From contig JBFWUF010000024.1 in the NCBI GenBank assembly GCA_050247435.1, forward strand, positions 1-64,000: 64,000 nucleotides of DNA, read 5' to 3'. Each line of letters begins with the position of its first letter. The stretch's first letter is position 1. Under the pieces are notes generated by a model, which was not told the origin of the DNA, did not search any database, and saw only the letters and a list, made by a program, of their open reading frames with translations. Position numbers and translations under genes: made by a program. Source of the DNA: JAJVID01 sp050247435 (GTDB lineage: Bacteria > Acidobacteriota > Blastocatellia > RBC074). Positions 1 to 7,036 of the stretch are shown here, piece by piece.

Positions 1-914
1 CGCTGCCGCTCGGAGGTCTTGATTCAGACATGTCGTTCGTGATCGAAGGGCGGCCCACACCGCCGCCTGATCAACAACCCGTGGCTTGGTATAGCTCTGT
101 CAGCCAGAATTATTTCCGCACGATGGGGATGCGGCTGCGTTCTGGGCGCGTATTCACCGAAGAGGATAACGAGACTTCGCCCAAAGTCGTGATCATCAGC
201 GAGGCGGCGGCGCGCCGCTACTTTCCGAATGAAGACCCGATTGGCAAACGCGTCGGCAACGGCCGTCCCGACGGCTGGTTCGAGATCATCGGCGTGATGG
301 GCGACGTGAAGTTTTTCGGTTTGCGCCGGGATGCGCTGCCATCCATGTACTTTCCTTATCGCCAGGTCCCGTCGCGACTGATGTTCATTGTCGCGCGCAC
401 GGCGGGTGAGCCATCGAGCCTGGCTTCGGTGTTGCGCGGCGCGGTCGCCGCGATGGATAAAAATTTGGCCGTCTCGAACATCACCGCGATGGAAGAGATC
501 ACGGCGCAATCAATCGGGCAGGAACGGTTCACGCTGCTGCTGCTGGGCCTATTCGCCGCGCTCGCGCTGTTGCTGGCGATGGCGGGAATTTACGGCGTGA
601 TGTCTTACGCCGTCGCGCAACGGACGCGCGAGATCGGCATCCGCATGGCTTTGGGCGCTGAGGCCGGCAACGTGCTAAGGCTGGTCATCGGGCAGGGAAT
701 GCTGCTGGCGCTGATCGGCGTTGGCATTGGATTGGTTGGATCGTTGGCTCTGTCACGCTTGATGAAGACCATGCTGTTCAGCGTAAGCGCCACTGACCCG
801 ATGACGTTTGTCGGCGTGGGGGCGTTGCTGGCGCTGGTCGCGCTGGTCGCCTGCTACGTCCCGGCCCGCCGCGCGTCGAAGGTGGACCCGATGGTCGCAT
901 TGAGATATGAATGA
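1..914 (+). CDS. ADOP-type permease, C-terminal part (cut by window edge)
   Basis: The reading frame is open from base 3 to the stop at 912-914, so the protein starts outside the window and about 304 residues are visible. They hold the end of the second MacB-type periplasmic domain (motifs such as YFRTMGMRLRSGRVF and GEPSSLASVLRGAV) and a full C-terminal FtsX domain: three membrane segments, TREIGIRMALGA, and the family ending KVDPMVALRYE. This matches the C-termini of the complete ADOP proteins here (ends at 9475, 11950, 23492). The ADOP family is known for two fused MacB/FtsX halves with no adjacent ATPase. The substrate is unknown. An ATG at position 30 is only an internal methionine. Confidence 0.9.
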   Translation, partial: LPLGGLDSDMSFVIEGRPTPPPDQQPVAWYSSVSQNYFRTMGMRLRSGRVFTEEDNETSPKVVIISEAAARRYFPNEDPIGKRVGNGRPDGWFEIIGVMGDVKFFGLRRDALPSMYFPYRQVPSRLMFIVARTAGEPSSLASVLRGAVAAMDKNLAVSNITAMEEITAQSIGQERFTLLLLGLFAALALLLAMAGIYGVMSYAVAQRTREIGIRMALGAEAGNVLRLVIGQGMLLALIGVGIGLVGSLALSRLMKTMLFSVSATDPMTFVGVGALLALVALVACYVPARRASKVDPMVALRYE

Positions 915-933
915 CGCCTCGCTTGCTCGCCGG

Positions 934-993
934 TGCTAAAAAAATAGCATTTTGGTCTTGACCTGTTTCTTTGTTGCTGCTAAATTTTTAGCA
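934..993 (+). promoter_or_regulatory. BlaI-type double operator overlapping a sigma-70 promoter
   Basis: Two palindromes share TGCTA...TAGCA ends: 934-949 (TGCTA, six A, TAGCA) and 978-993 (TGCTAAATTTTTAGCA, a perfect 16-base palindrome). Between them lies TTGACC at 958-963, then exactly 17 bases, then TAAATT at 981-986, so the -10 hexamer is inside the second palindrome. The BlaI-type repressor gene starts 60 bases downstream. The arrangement fits autorepression by dimers at both sites. Operator identity is inferred from symmetry and position. Confidence 0.75.
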
Positions 994-1052
994 CGCTGGC
1001 GCTGGCAGGCGCCGGCTCCCAGAGAAACCATCCGAATTGCGAGGAGCCGCAG

Positions 1053-1442
1053 ATGAGCAAGAAAGGCCACATTCACCTGAGCCGCCGCGAGCGGCAGATC
1101 ATGGACATCGTTTACCAGCGCGGTCAGGCGACCGCCGCCGAGGTGGCGGAGAATCTTCCGGATCCGCCCAGCTATTCAGCCGTCCGCGCGATGTTGCGTC
1201 TGCTCGAAGAAAAAGGTCATTTGCGCCACGAGCAGGACGGCCCGCGCTACCTCTTCAAACCCACGCTCGCCCGCGACCGGGCGAAAAAATCCGCGCTCAA
1301 ACAGATGTTGCAGACTTTTTTCGATGGCTCAATCGAGCAGGCCGTCGCGACCTTGCTCGACGTGTCGCGCTCTAAAATCTCCCAGGAAGAGCTGGACAGG
1401 CTCTCGCAATTGATCGAGGAAGCCAGAAAGGAAGGACGGTGA
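1053..1442 (+). CDS. BlaI/MecI-family transcriptional repressor
   Basis: This 129-residue protein has the usual BlaI/MecI length. Residues ~5-75 form the winged helix (LSRRERQIMDIVYQRGQATA, then a recognition region with SYSAVRAMLRLLEEKGHLRH). The rest is a helical dimerization tail (LKQMLQTFFDGSIEQAVATL). Family members repress as dimers until a membrane M56 protease triggers their cleavage. GAGGAG lies about 7 bases before the ATG. The stop overlaps the ATG of the M56 gene (1439), so the two are translationally coupled. Two palindromic operators overlap the promoter just upstream. No beta-lactamase is adjacent, so the role is probably something other than beta-lactam resistance. It was not given a symbol because only the family is clear. 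Confidence 0.92.
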   Translation: MSKKGHIHLSRRERQIMDIVYQRGQATAAEVAENLPDPPSYSAVRAMLRLLEEKGHLRHEQDGPRYLFKPTLARDRAKKSALKQMLQTFFDGSIEQAVATLLDVSRSKISQEELDRLSQLIEEARKEGR

Positions 1443-3610
1443 ATATGACCCGATTCTCGCCGCAATCAATCGCATTGATCCAATTGTTGCTCGACACCTT
1501 CGTCAAAAGCGCCGTTATTTTGCTGGCCGCCGGATTGTTGACCGCGTTGTTGCGAAGGGCTTCGGCGGCGTCCAGGCATCTGGTCTTGAGCCTGGCGATT
1601 GTCAGTTTGCTGGCGCTGCCGATCTTTTCGTTCGCGCTGCCGTCGTGGCAATTGCCGGTGTTGCCATCGCTGGCAACGGCGGCTGATGCTGATGAGAGTG
1701 TGCGCGAGTCGGTTGAACTCGTAGGAAGCGCGGCCGCGGCGGAATTCGAGCATCAGCGGGAGGCCAGGATGCCCGATGTTCGCCATCGTCAGACATTCGA
1801 CATCGGATCGGAATTTCCAGCCTCAGGCTCAGTTGAGCCGCAAGCTGTCACCCGCTCTGAAAATAGTTTCGATTGGAAAGTCGCATTGCTGCTGATCTGG
1901 CTGGCTGGCGCGTTTGTGGTGATGGCGCGTCTGGCGGCTGGCACGGCCAGAGTCTGGCTGTTGACGCGGCAAGCGCAAAGAGTCACGGAGAGTTCGTGGG
2001 TGGCGCTTGCGCGGACGCTCGGCGCCAGATTGCGCTTGCGGAGCCGCGTTGAGATTTTCAGAACCGGACAAGTCTCTTTACCGATGACCTGGGGATTGAT
2101 GCGGTCGGTCGTGTTGTTGCCAGCAGAAGCTGAGCGATGGCCGGTGGAATGCCGCCGGATCGTGCTGCTGCACGAACTGACGCACGTCAAGCGTCGCGAT
2201 TGTCTGATGCAGACGCTGGCGCAAGTGGCCTGCGCGCTCTACTGGTTCAACCCGCTGGTCTGGATCGCCGCGTGGCGGTTGCGCGTTGAACGCGAAGTGG
2301 CCTGCGACGATCACGTGTTGGAATCGGGCACGAAGGCTTCGGATTACGCCAGCCATCTGGTGGAGATCGCAAGCTTGTTCAGAGTCTCGAATTGCGGCTC
2401 GCCGGTAGCCGTCGGAATGGCGTGCTCGCATCTTGAGAGTCGTGTGCGTTCGATCCTTGATCCGAACGCGCGGCGGCGCGGCGTTAACGGCTTAAAGATG
2501 GCTCTGGCGGCCGTTATCGCCGCTGTTCTAACCGCGCCGCTGGCGATGCTGCAACCGTGGCATAACGCCGAAGCCTCGGAGCGGAAAGATCGCTCATTCG
2601 GCAACCTGATCAACCCGTCAAATCTGCCGTTCCCCGCGAATTTATTGATCCAGAGCTTCAAAAATCAGGATCAGTCGGAGCGTAATGGAGCTAATAAGTC
2701 CGAAGGAGTAACAGAAGACGACCAGAAGCAGATTGGCGAGGGGCAAGGAACCGGGCAGGGAACAGGTCAAGGCTCAGGTCAAGGCTCAGGTCAAGGTTCC
2801 GGGCAGGGGCAGGGGAAATCGGGAGAGTTGACCGTTGATCAATTGATCGAGATGAAGAGCGTCGGCGTGACGCCTGAATACATCGAATCAATCCGCAAAC
2901 TCGGCTACAGCGACCTGACCGCCAAACAGGCGGTCGAGTTGCGCGCGCTCGGAGTTGACGAAGAGTTCATCCAACAGGCTCGCGGTTGGACAAACGGCAA
3001 TCCATCAGCAAAAACCCTGGCAATCGAAGACCTCGTTGAGTTGAAAGCAATCGGCATGTCGTCCGAATTCATCAACGGGATGAAGCAGGCCGGCTATGAC
3101 AATTTGAAGATCGAAAAGCTTGTCGAGATGAAGGCTGTGGGCGTCAACCCGGAGTTTGTTGAATCAATGCGTAGAGCAGGTTTCGAGAAACTGACGCCGG
3201 AGCAATTGACGGAACTGAAGGCGATGGGCGTGAACGAAGCGTTTGTCAGAGAAGCGCAGGGCTGGGGATTCGGCAAACTATCCGTGGAGGATCTGGTCGA
3301 GATCAAGGCGATCGGCATAAGCCCTGAATACGCGCGCTCGATGAAAGTTTTGGGCTTCGACAATCTGTCGTTGGAGCAACTGGTCGAGGTGAAATCCGTC
3401 GGCGTGAATGCGGATTTCATCAAGCAGATGCGCGAGATGGGCTTTGACAAACTGACCATTGAACAGTTGGTCGAATTGAAAGCCGTGGGCGTGACTCCCG
3501 ATTACATCAAAAAAATGCGCGCGGCCGGATTGAAGAACGTTTCGATCAATGAATTGATCGAGATGAAAGCCACTGGCGTTGACAAGATACTCACCAAAGA
3601 AAAACACTGA
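1439..3610 (+). CDS. M56 (BlaR1-like) membrane metallopeptidase with C-terminal 29-residue repeats
   Basis: The protein has 723 residues. Membrane segments lie near residues 12-38, 46-68, 147-166 and 352-372. The zinc site is HELTH (245-249), followed by REVACDDHVL (~285-294). In BlaR1 the region after the last membrane segment is a penicillin-binding sensor. Here it is replaced by a Gly/Gln/Ser linker (residues ~430-455, encoded by near-identical 12-base units at ~2745-2818) and about nine copies of a 29-residue unit resembling IEQLVELKAVGVTPDYIKKM. One spacer between units is longer and contains WTNGN. The repeats should face the periplasm if topology follows BlaR1. The next gene encodes a secreted protein built of the same unit, so repeat-repeat contact is a plausible signal. 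It overlaps blaI-like by 4 bases. Confidence 0.88.
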   Translation: MNMTRFSPQSIALIQLLLDTFVKSAVILLAAGLLTALLRRASAASRHLVLSLAIVSLLALPIFSFALPSWQLPVLPSLATAADADESVRESVELVGSAAAAEFEHQREARMPDVRHRQTFDIGSEFPASGSVEPQAVTRSENSFDWKVALLLIWLAGAFVVMARLAAGTARVWLLTRQAQRVTESSWVALARTLGARLRLRSRVEIFRTGQVSLPMTWGLMRSVVLLPAEAERWPVECRRIVLLHELTHVKRRDCLMQTLAQVACALYWFNPLVWIAAWRLRVEREVACDDHVLESGTKASDYASHLVEIASLFRVSNCGSPVAVGMACSHLESRVRSILDPNARRRGVNGLKMALAAVIAAVLTAPLAMLQPWHNAEASERKDRSFGNLINPSNLPFPANLLIQSFKNQDQSERNGANKSEGVTEDDQKQIGEGQGTGQGTGQGSGQGSGQGSGQGQGKSGELTVDQLIEMKSVGVTPEYIESIRKLGYSDLTAKQAVELRALGVDEEFIQQARGWTNGNPSAKTLAIEDLVELKAIGMSSEFINGMKQAGYDNLKIEKLVEMKAVGVNPEFVESMRRAGFEKLTPEQLTELKAMGVNEAFVREAQGWGFGKLSVEDLVEIKAIGISPEYARSMKVLGFDNLSLEQLVEVKSVGVNADFIKQMREMGFDKLTIEQLVELKAVGVTPDYIKKMRAAGLKNVSINELIEMKATGVDKILTKEKH

Positions 3611-3630
3611 ATCGCGGTAGCGATTTCACC

Positions 3631-3653
3631 AGGAGATAAACGAGGAGATAAAC
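3631..3653 (+). promoter_or_regulatory. Duplicated ribosome binding site
   Basis: The 11-base string AGGAGATAAAC occurs at 3631-3641 and again at 3643-3653, ending one base before the ATG at 3655. The second copy places AGGAG about 7 bases before the start; the first gives a spare Shine-Dalgarno sequence 12 bases further up. The tandem copy looks like a slippage duplication. Confidence 0.6.
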
Positions 3654-3654
3654 C

Positions 3655-4746
3655 ATGAAAAAAGCATTGATGATCTCGACAGTCGCTCTTGTTTTCGCCG
3701 CGATCGGTTTGTTCACGCGCGGCTATACAGCGCCATCGCCAACCGTTCAGGAGTCTATCACTGGCGATTGGACGGCGAAGGTGAGAGAGACGCAGAGGGG
3801 GGCCGTGCTCTGGCTGTCACTCAATCGCAACACTGATGCCCGAAGAGGCAGATTTCAGATGAGTACGGATTTTCCGTTGCGGGATTTCACCGGCCTGAAC
3901 CCGAACGCCAACTCGAACGTGCAATTCACGCTTCAACGCGAGGCCGGCACGGTGTTATTCGATGGCCTTTTCAAAGACGGTAGGGGAGTCGGCGATTTCA
4001 AATTCACTCCGAACGGCGGTTTCATCTCCGCGATGCGGAATCTGGGTTACGACAACTTGTCGGTCGAAAAGCTCTTCTCGATGGCGATTCACGATGTCAG
4101 CACGAGCTTCATCAACGAATTGAAATCGCTCGGCTACGACAAAATCCCGGTCAATAAATTGATCGCGATGCGCATTCACGGCGTCAACGGCGATTTCATT
4201 CGTCGCATGCAGGCGATTGGATACAAAGACATCCCGGCGGACAAGCTGATCGCGATGCGCATCCACGGCGTGGACGAGAAGTTTATCAAAGAGGTCGAGG
4301 CGATGGGCTACAAGGACCTGCCCGTGGACAAGCTGATCGCGATGCGCATTCACAACATCAACGCCGATCTCATCGGCAAGGCGAAAGCTCTGGGCTACGG
4401 CGATCTGCCGCTCGACAAACTCTTCACGATGAGCATTCACAACATTGACGAAGAGTTCGTCAAAAGCGTTCAGGCGATGGGCTACAACAACGTGCCTTTC
4501 GACAAGCTGGTGGCGATGCGCATTCACGACGTGAACGGGCGATATATCAAGGAAATCGAAGAGATGGGTTTCAGCAACGTCCCGGTGGACAAGCTGATCG
4601 CGATGCGCATTCACGGCGTTGACGCCAAATTCGCCAGGGAGATGAAGGATCAGGGATTCGGCAATCTCTCGATTGACGATTTGATCAAGCTGCGTATTCA
4701 CGGCGTGGATGGGAATTACGTCAGGCGGATGAGAGGGAACCGGTAG
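3655..4746 (+). CDS. Secreted protein of eight 29-residue helical repeats
   Basis: This 363-residue protein starts with a signal peptide (MKKALMISTVALVFAAIGLF). A small N-terminal region (~35-125) follows, with no family I recognise. Residues 131-362 are eight tandem 29-residue units of the form GYxxxPxDKLIAMRIHGVxxxFIxxxxAM. The same unit, with ELKAxGV in place of AMRIHGV, forms the C-terminus of the M56 protein encoded 44 bases upstream. The two genes and the BlaI-like gene are probably one operon. I infer that this is a ligand, regulator or substrate of the M56 protein on the outer face of the membrane. No catalytic motif is visible. The gene ends before a strong hairpin at 4771-4823. Confidence 0.85.
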   Translation: MKKALMISTVALVFAAIGLFTRGYTAPSPTVQESITGDWTAKVRETQRGAVLWLSLNRNTDARRGRFQMSTDFPLRDFTGLNPNANSNVQFTLQREAGTVLFDGLFKDGRGVGDFKFTPNGGFISAMRNLGYDNLSVEKLFSMAIHDVSTSFINELKSLGYDKIPVNKLIAMRIHGVNGDFIRRMQAIGYKDIPADKLIAMRIHGVDEKFIKEVEAMGYKDLPVDKLIAMRIHNINADLIGKAKALGYGDLPLDKLFTMSIHNIDEEFVKSVQAMGYNNVPFDKLVAMRIHDVNGRYIKEIEEMGFSNVPVDKLIAMRIHGVDAKFAREMKDQGFGNLSIDDLIKLRIHGVDGNYVRRMRGNR

Positions 4747-4770
4747 TCGCGCTAAGTGGCATTCTGGTTC

Positions 4771-4823
4771 ACAGGCCATATTTCATATCTCATATGGCAT
4801 ATGAGATATGAAATATGGCCTGT
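4771..4823. terminator. Perfect 25-bp inverted repeat between convergent genes
   Basis: Arms 4771-4795 and 4799-4823 are exact reverse complements around the 3-base loop GGC. The arms are AT-rich (ACAGGCCATATTTCATATCT...). It sits between the repeat-protein gene (+) and a sensor kinase gene (-), so it can act as a bidirectional terminator or mRNA-stabilising hairpin. There is no long T run. A related palindrome (ATTTCATATG core) occurs at 26939-26959. Confidence 0.65.
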
Positions 4824-4836
4824 GTTGCGTCTGTCT

Positions 4837-6627
4837 TCATCCGGTGAGTTTGTAACTCAGTCCGCCTTCAGAATTCGCGCGATCGGCTTGCGGTTCGCTC
4901 TTTTGATCTTCGACCGGTAGATGAATCGTGAACATGCTGCCTTCGCCGGGCTTGCTCTGCACGGTGATTTTGCCGTGATGCGCGACGACGATGTGTTTGA
5001 CCAGTGACAGCCCGAGGCCGCTGCCTTTCACGTCGTGAACCAGGCCGGTGCTGACGCGATAAAACTTCTCGAAAATCTTTTCATGCTCTTCAGCCGCTAT
5101 GCCAACGCCGCGATCCGTGACAGACACAGCCACGAAACCGATTGATTGAGTGATGCGGACATTGATTTCTTTCCCATCGCCGGAATACTTGATCGCGTTG
5201 TCGAGCAGGTTCGTCAGCGCCAGCGCAATCGCATCGGGGTCCAGGGTGACTTTGGGCAGCGAGTTCTGAGGCGCTTCATACGAGAGCGTAAACCCGTTCT
5301 GTTTCAGATGGACGGTGAAAGCTTCCAGCGTTCCGTTCACCACTTCTTTAAAGTCGCACGATTCAAAGTGGAAGAGTTTGCGCCCCGATTCGATCCGCGA
5401 AAAGTCGAGGATGTTGTTGATGACCTGCGTCAGGCGGCGGCCCTCGCTTTCGATATACGCGCCATACTCGCGCACACGGTCGGGTTGGCTGATGCGGCCC
5501 AGGTTCAACAACTCGGCCAGCACGCGAATCGAAGCCAGCGGCGTGCGCAGTTCGTGCGAGACGTTCGAGACGAAATCAGCCTTCATCTGAGTCAGCTTCA
5601 TCTCGCGCGACGCCGTGCGCAGCATCAGGGTGATGGCGCCGATCAGAAACAGCGTCATCAGAATCCACAGAGACAAGTTGATTGTGAAATTGCGCCGCGC
5701 CCATTGCTCGACGGTCAGATTTTTTAGCCGAACCGCGAGAGTAGAATTCGAGAAGACAAAGGTGAGCGGCTGGAACGCTTCCGCTTCGATCTTCTGCTCG
5801 CTCTCGGAAAGCTTGATGTGGTTTCCTTTCCCATCGTACGCGGTATAAAACTCCCGCCTGATGTACAAAGACACGATCGGATCCTGGTCTTCCGGCGGCA
5901 GAAATTCCCGCAGCGACTTGCGAATGGCTTCGGGGAGAACCGTGTCGAGGAAGAATTCGTGATCAACCGTGAAGCCGGCGACGGCCACTATCTTCGTCCA
6001 TTCGTTGATTACCGGCTTCACGATCAGCCGGTTGCGCAGGTTGCGGTCAACGCTCGCGGCTGTGGGAACCACGTTTGCTCCCTCGCGGACGTAGATCATG
6101 TATGAGGCGCAGGCGACGTTGATGGCGACCGACTCCGGCGCTTTCGGGTCGCGAATCATCGCCTGGCTCTTCGGATCGTAAAAGAAGACCTCGCTTCCTT
6201 CCATGCCGTCGTTTTCGGTGGCTACGGCGATGAAGTAACGTTTGGCGCCTTTGAAATCCTGCTTCTTGAAATGATCAGCCACGCGCGCGACGGCCTTCTG
6301 TGACATCGCCCGCTCGTCATCGTCCTCAATCACGCCGTTCTTTGGAAGATCAATTGTTCCGGCTGGCACGGCCAGAACCAGTTCGGCGTTCTTGCTGTAA
6401 AGGTTGTTGAAGCCCTCGGCCACCGACATCAGATATTGCCTCATCAATTGTTTGCGGTAAGCCGGAAGCGTCTGGTTGAGAGTCGTCAGCGCGCGATATT
6501 GCAGAAAGAAGATGACGAGCAGAGGAATAATCACAGCCAACCCGCCGACAGCGAACGCGCGCCGTTTCAGAAATGCCCTGATTCTACTGATTGCGCTCTC
6601 TTCCATTTTTTGTGGCGAAGTATACAC
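4837..6627 (-). CDS. Membrane sensor histidine kinase (orphan)
   Basis: This 596-residue protein has membrane segments at about 28-47 and 315-335, flanking a periplasmic sensor region of ~270 residues. The HisKA phospho-site is VSHELRTPLASIRVL. The HATPase domain shows the N box (DNAIKYSG), DRGVGI and GSGLGLSLVKHIV. No response regulator is adjacent. It is a clear paralogue of the kinase at 57460-59199, which is followed by an OmpR-type regulator, so cross-signalling is possible. The longest frame starts with GTG at 6627; ATG at 6606 (eighth codon) is also possible, and neither has a clear Shine-Dalgarno site. TTTRCAA repeats lie upstream at 6654-6670. Confidence 0.9.
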   Translation of the reverse strand: MYTSPQKMEESAISRIRAFLKRRAFAVGGLAVIIPLLVIFFLQYRALTTLNQTLPAYRKQLMRQYLMSVAEGFNNLYSKNAELVLAVPAGTIDLPKNGVIEDDDERAMSQKAVARVADHFKKQDFKGAKRYFIAVATENDGMEGSEVFFYDPKSQAMIRDPKAPESVAINVACASYMIYVREGANVVPTAASVDRNLRNRLIVKPVINEWTKIVAVAGFTVDHEFFLDTVLPEAIRKSLREFLPPEDQDPIVSLYIRREFYTAYDGKGNHIKLSESEQKIEAEAFQPLTFVFSNSTLAVRLKNLTVEQWARRNFTINLSLWILMTLFLIGAITLMLRTASREMKLTQMKADFVSNVSHELRTPLASIRVLAELLNLGRISQPDRVREYGAYIESEGRRLTQVINNILDFSRIESGRKLFHFESCDFKEVVNGTLEAFTVHLKQNGFTLSYEAPQNSLPKVTLDPDAIALALTNLLDNAIKYSGDGKEINVRITQSIGFVAVSVTDRGVGIAAEEHEKIFEKFYRVSTGLVHDVKGSGLGLSLVKHIVVAHHGKITVQSKPGEGSMFTIHLPVEDQKSEPQADRANSEGGLSYKLTG

Positions 6628-6653
6628 AAGATGGTTTCAGCCCAACTGTCAGT

Positions 6654-6670
6654 TTTGCAACTTTTTACAA
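6654..6670 (-). promoter_or_regulatory. Direct TTTRCAA repeats upstream of sensor kinase
   Basis: TTTGCAA (6654-6660) and TTTACAA (6664-6670) lie 10 bases apart, just upstream of the kinase start. A similar array of TTTAC units with 9-11 base spacing lies upstream of the paralogous kinase (59267-59301). Helically phased direct repeats are typical OmpR/PhoB-family sites. Binding by the regulator at 56713-57408 is an inference. Confidence 0.35.
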
Positions 6671-6832
6671 CTGCCAGGGCCTTTTCGGCCCTTTCCAAAA
6701 GAGCTTTGGAGCCTTAATCCAAATTTTACGAAAGCTTCATCGCGGGACGCGATAGGTATGCGGATACACGAGAATTGAATGAACTGGCCGCGCCAGCTTG
6801 CGGTATTTTTCTTCATTCTGGATTTCAATATT

Positions 6833-6949
6833 GGGATTCGGCATTCCCGGAAGCGCACACTCCGCTGGCGCCGGTTTCTCTCCGCCACCTGATCAAACAT
6901 ACTGATTTCATCACTTACTTGATGGGGGTTGGCTGGCACGCAAATTGGC
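6833..6949 (+). promoter_or_regulatory. Conserved upstream element plus sigma-54-like promoter (copy 1)
   Basis: Bases 6833-6864 (beginning GGGATTCGGCATTCCCGGAA) match 20269-20300 at 28 of 32 positions. TGGCACG follows at 6934 (TGGCACGCAAATTGGC), resembling a -24/-12 promoter (consensus TGGCACG-N4-TTGC), although the -12 part reads TTGG. In the second copy the distance from upstream block to TGGCACG is 102 bases, against 101 here. Both copies precede ADOP permease operons. This lies within the 409-base gap between the kinase and permease genes; nothing else coding was seen there. Sigma-54 use is inferred and the -12 element is imperfect. Confidence 0.5.
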
Positions 6950-7036
6950 AAGCAGGTGAATAGTGGCAAGCGCGTCTGTCACTCTGAATCCGACTGAATC
7001 TGTAATCCGCGCCGATTGGTGAGCAGGGAGGGCTGA

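Noticed and set aside
3955..4779. 274-codon minus-strand frame opposite the repeat-protein gene
   Set aside because: It mirrors the 87-base repeats of the plus-strand gene, lacks a ribosome binding site and extends past the gene end only slightly. The plus-strand protein has a signal peptide and shares its unit with the M56 protein.
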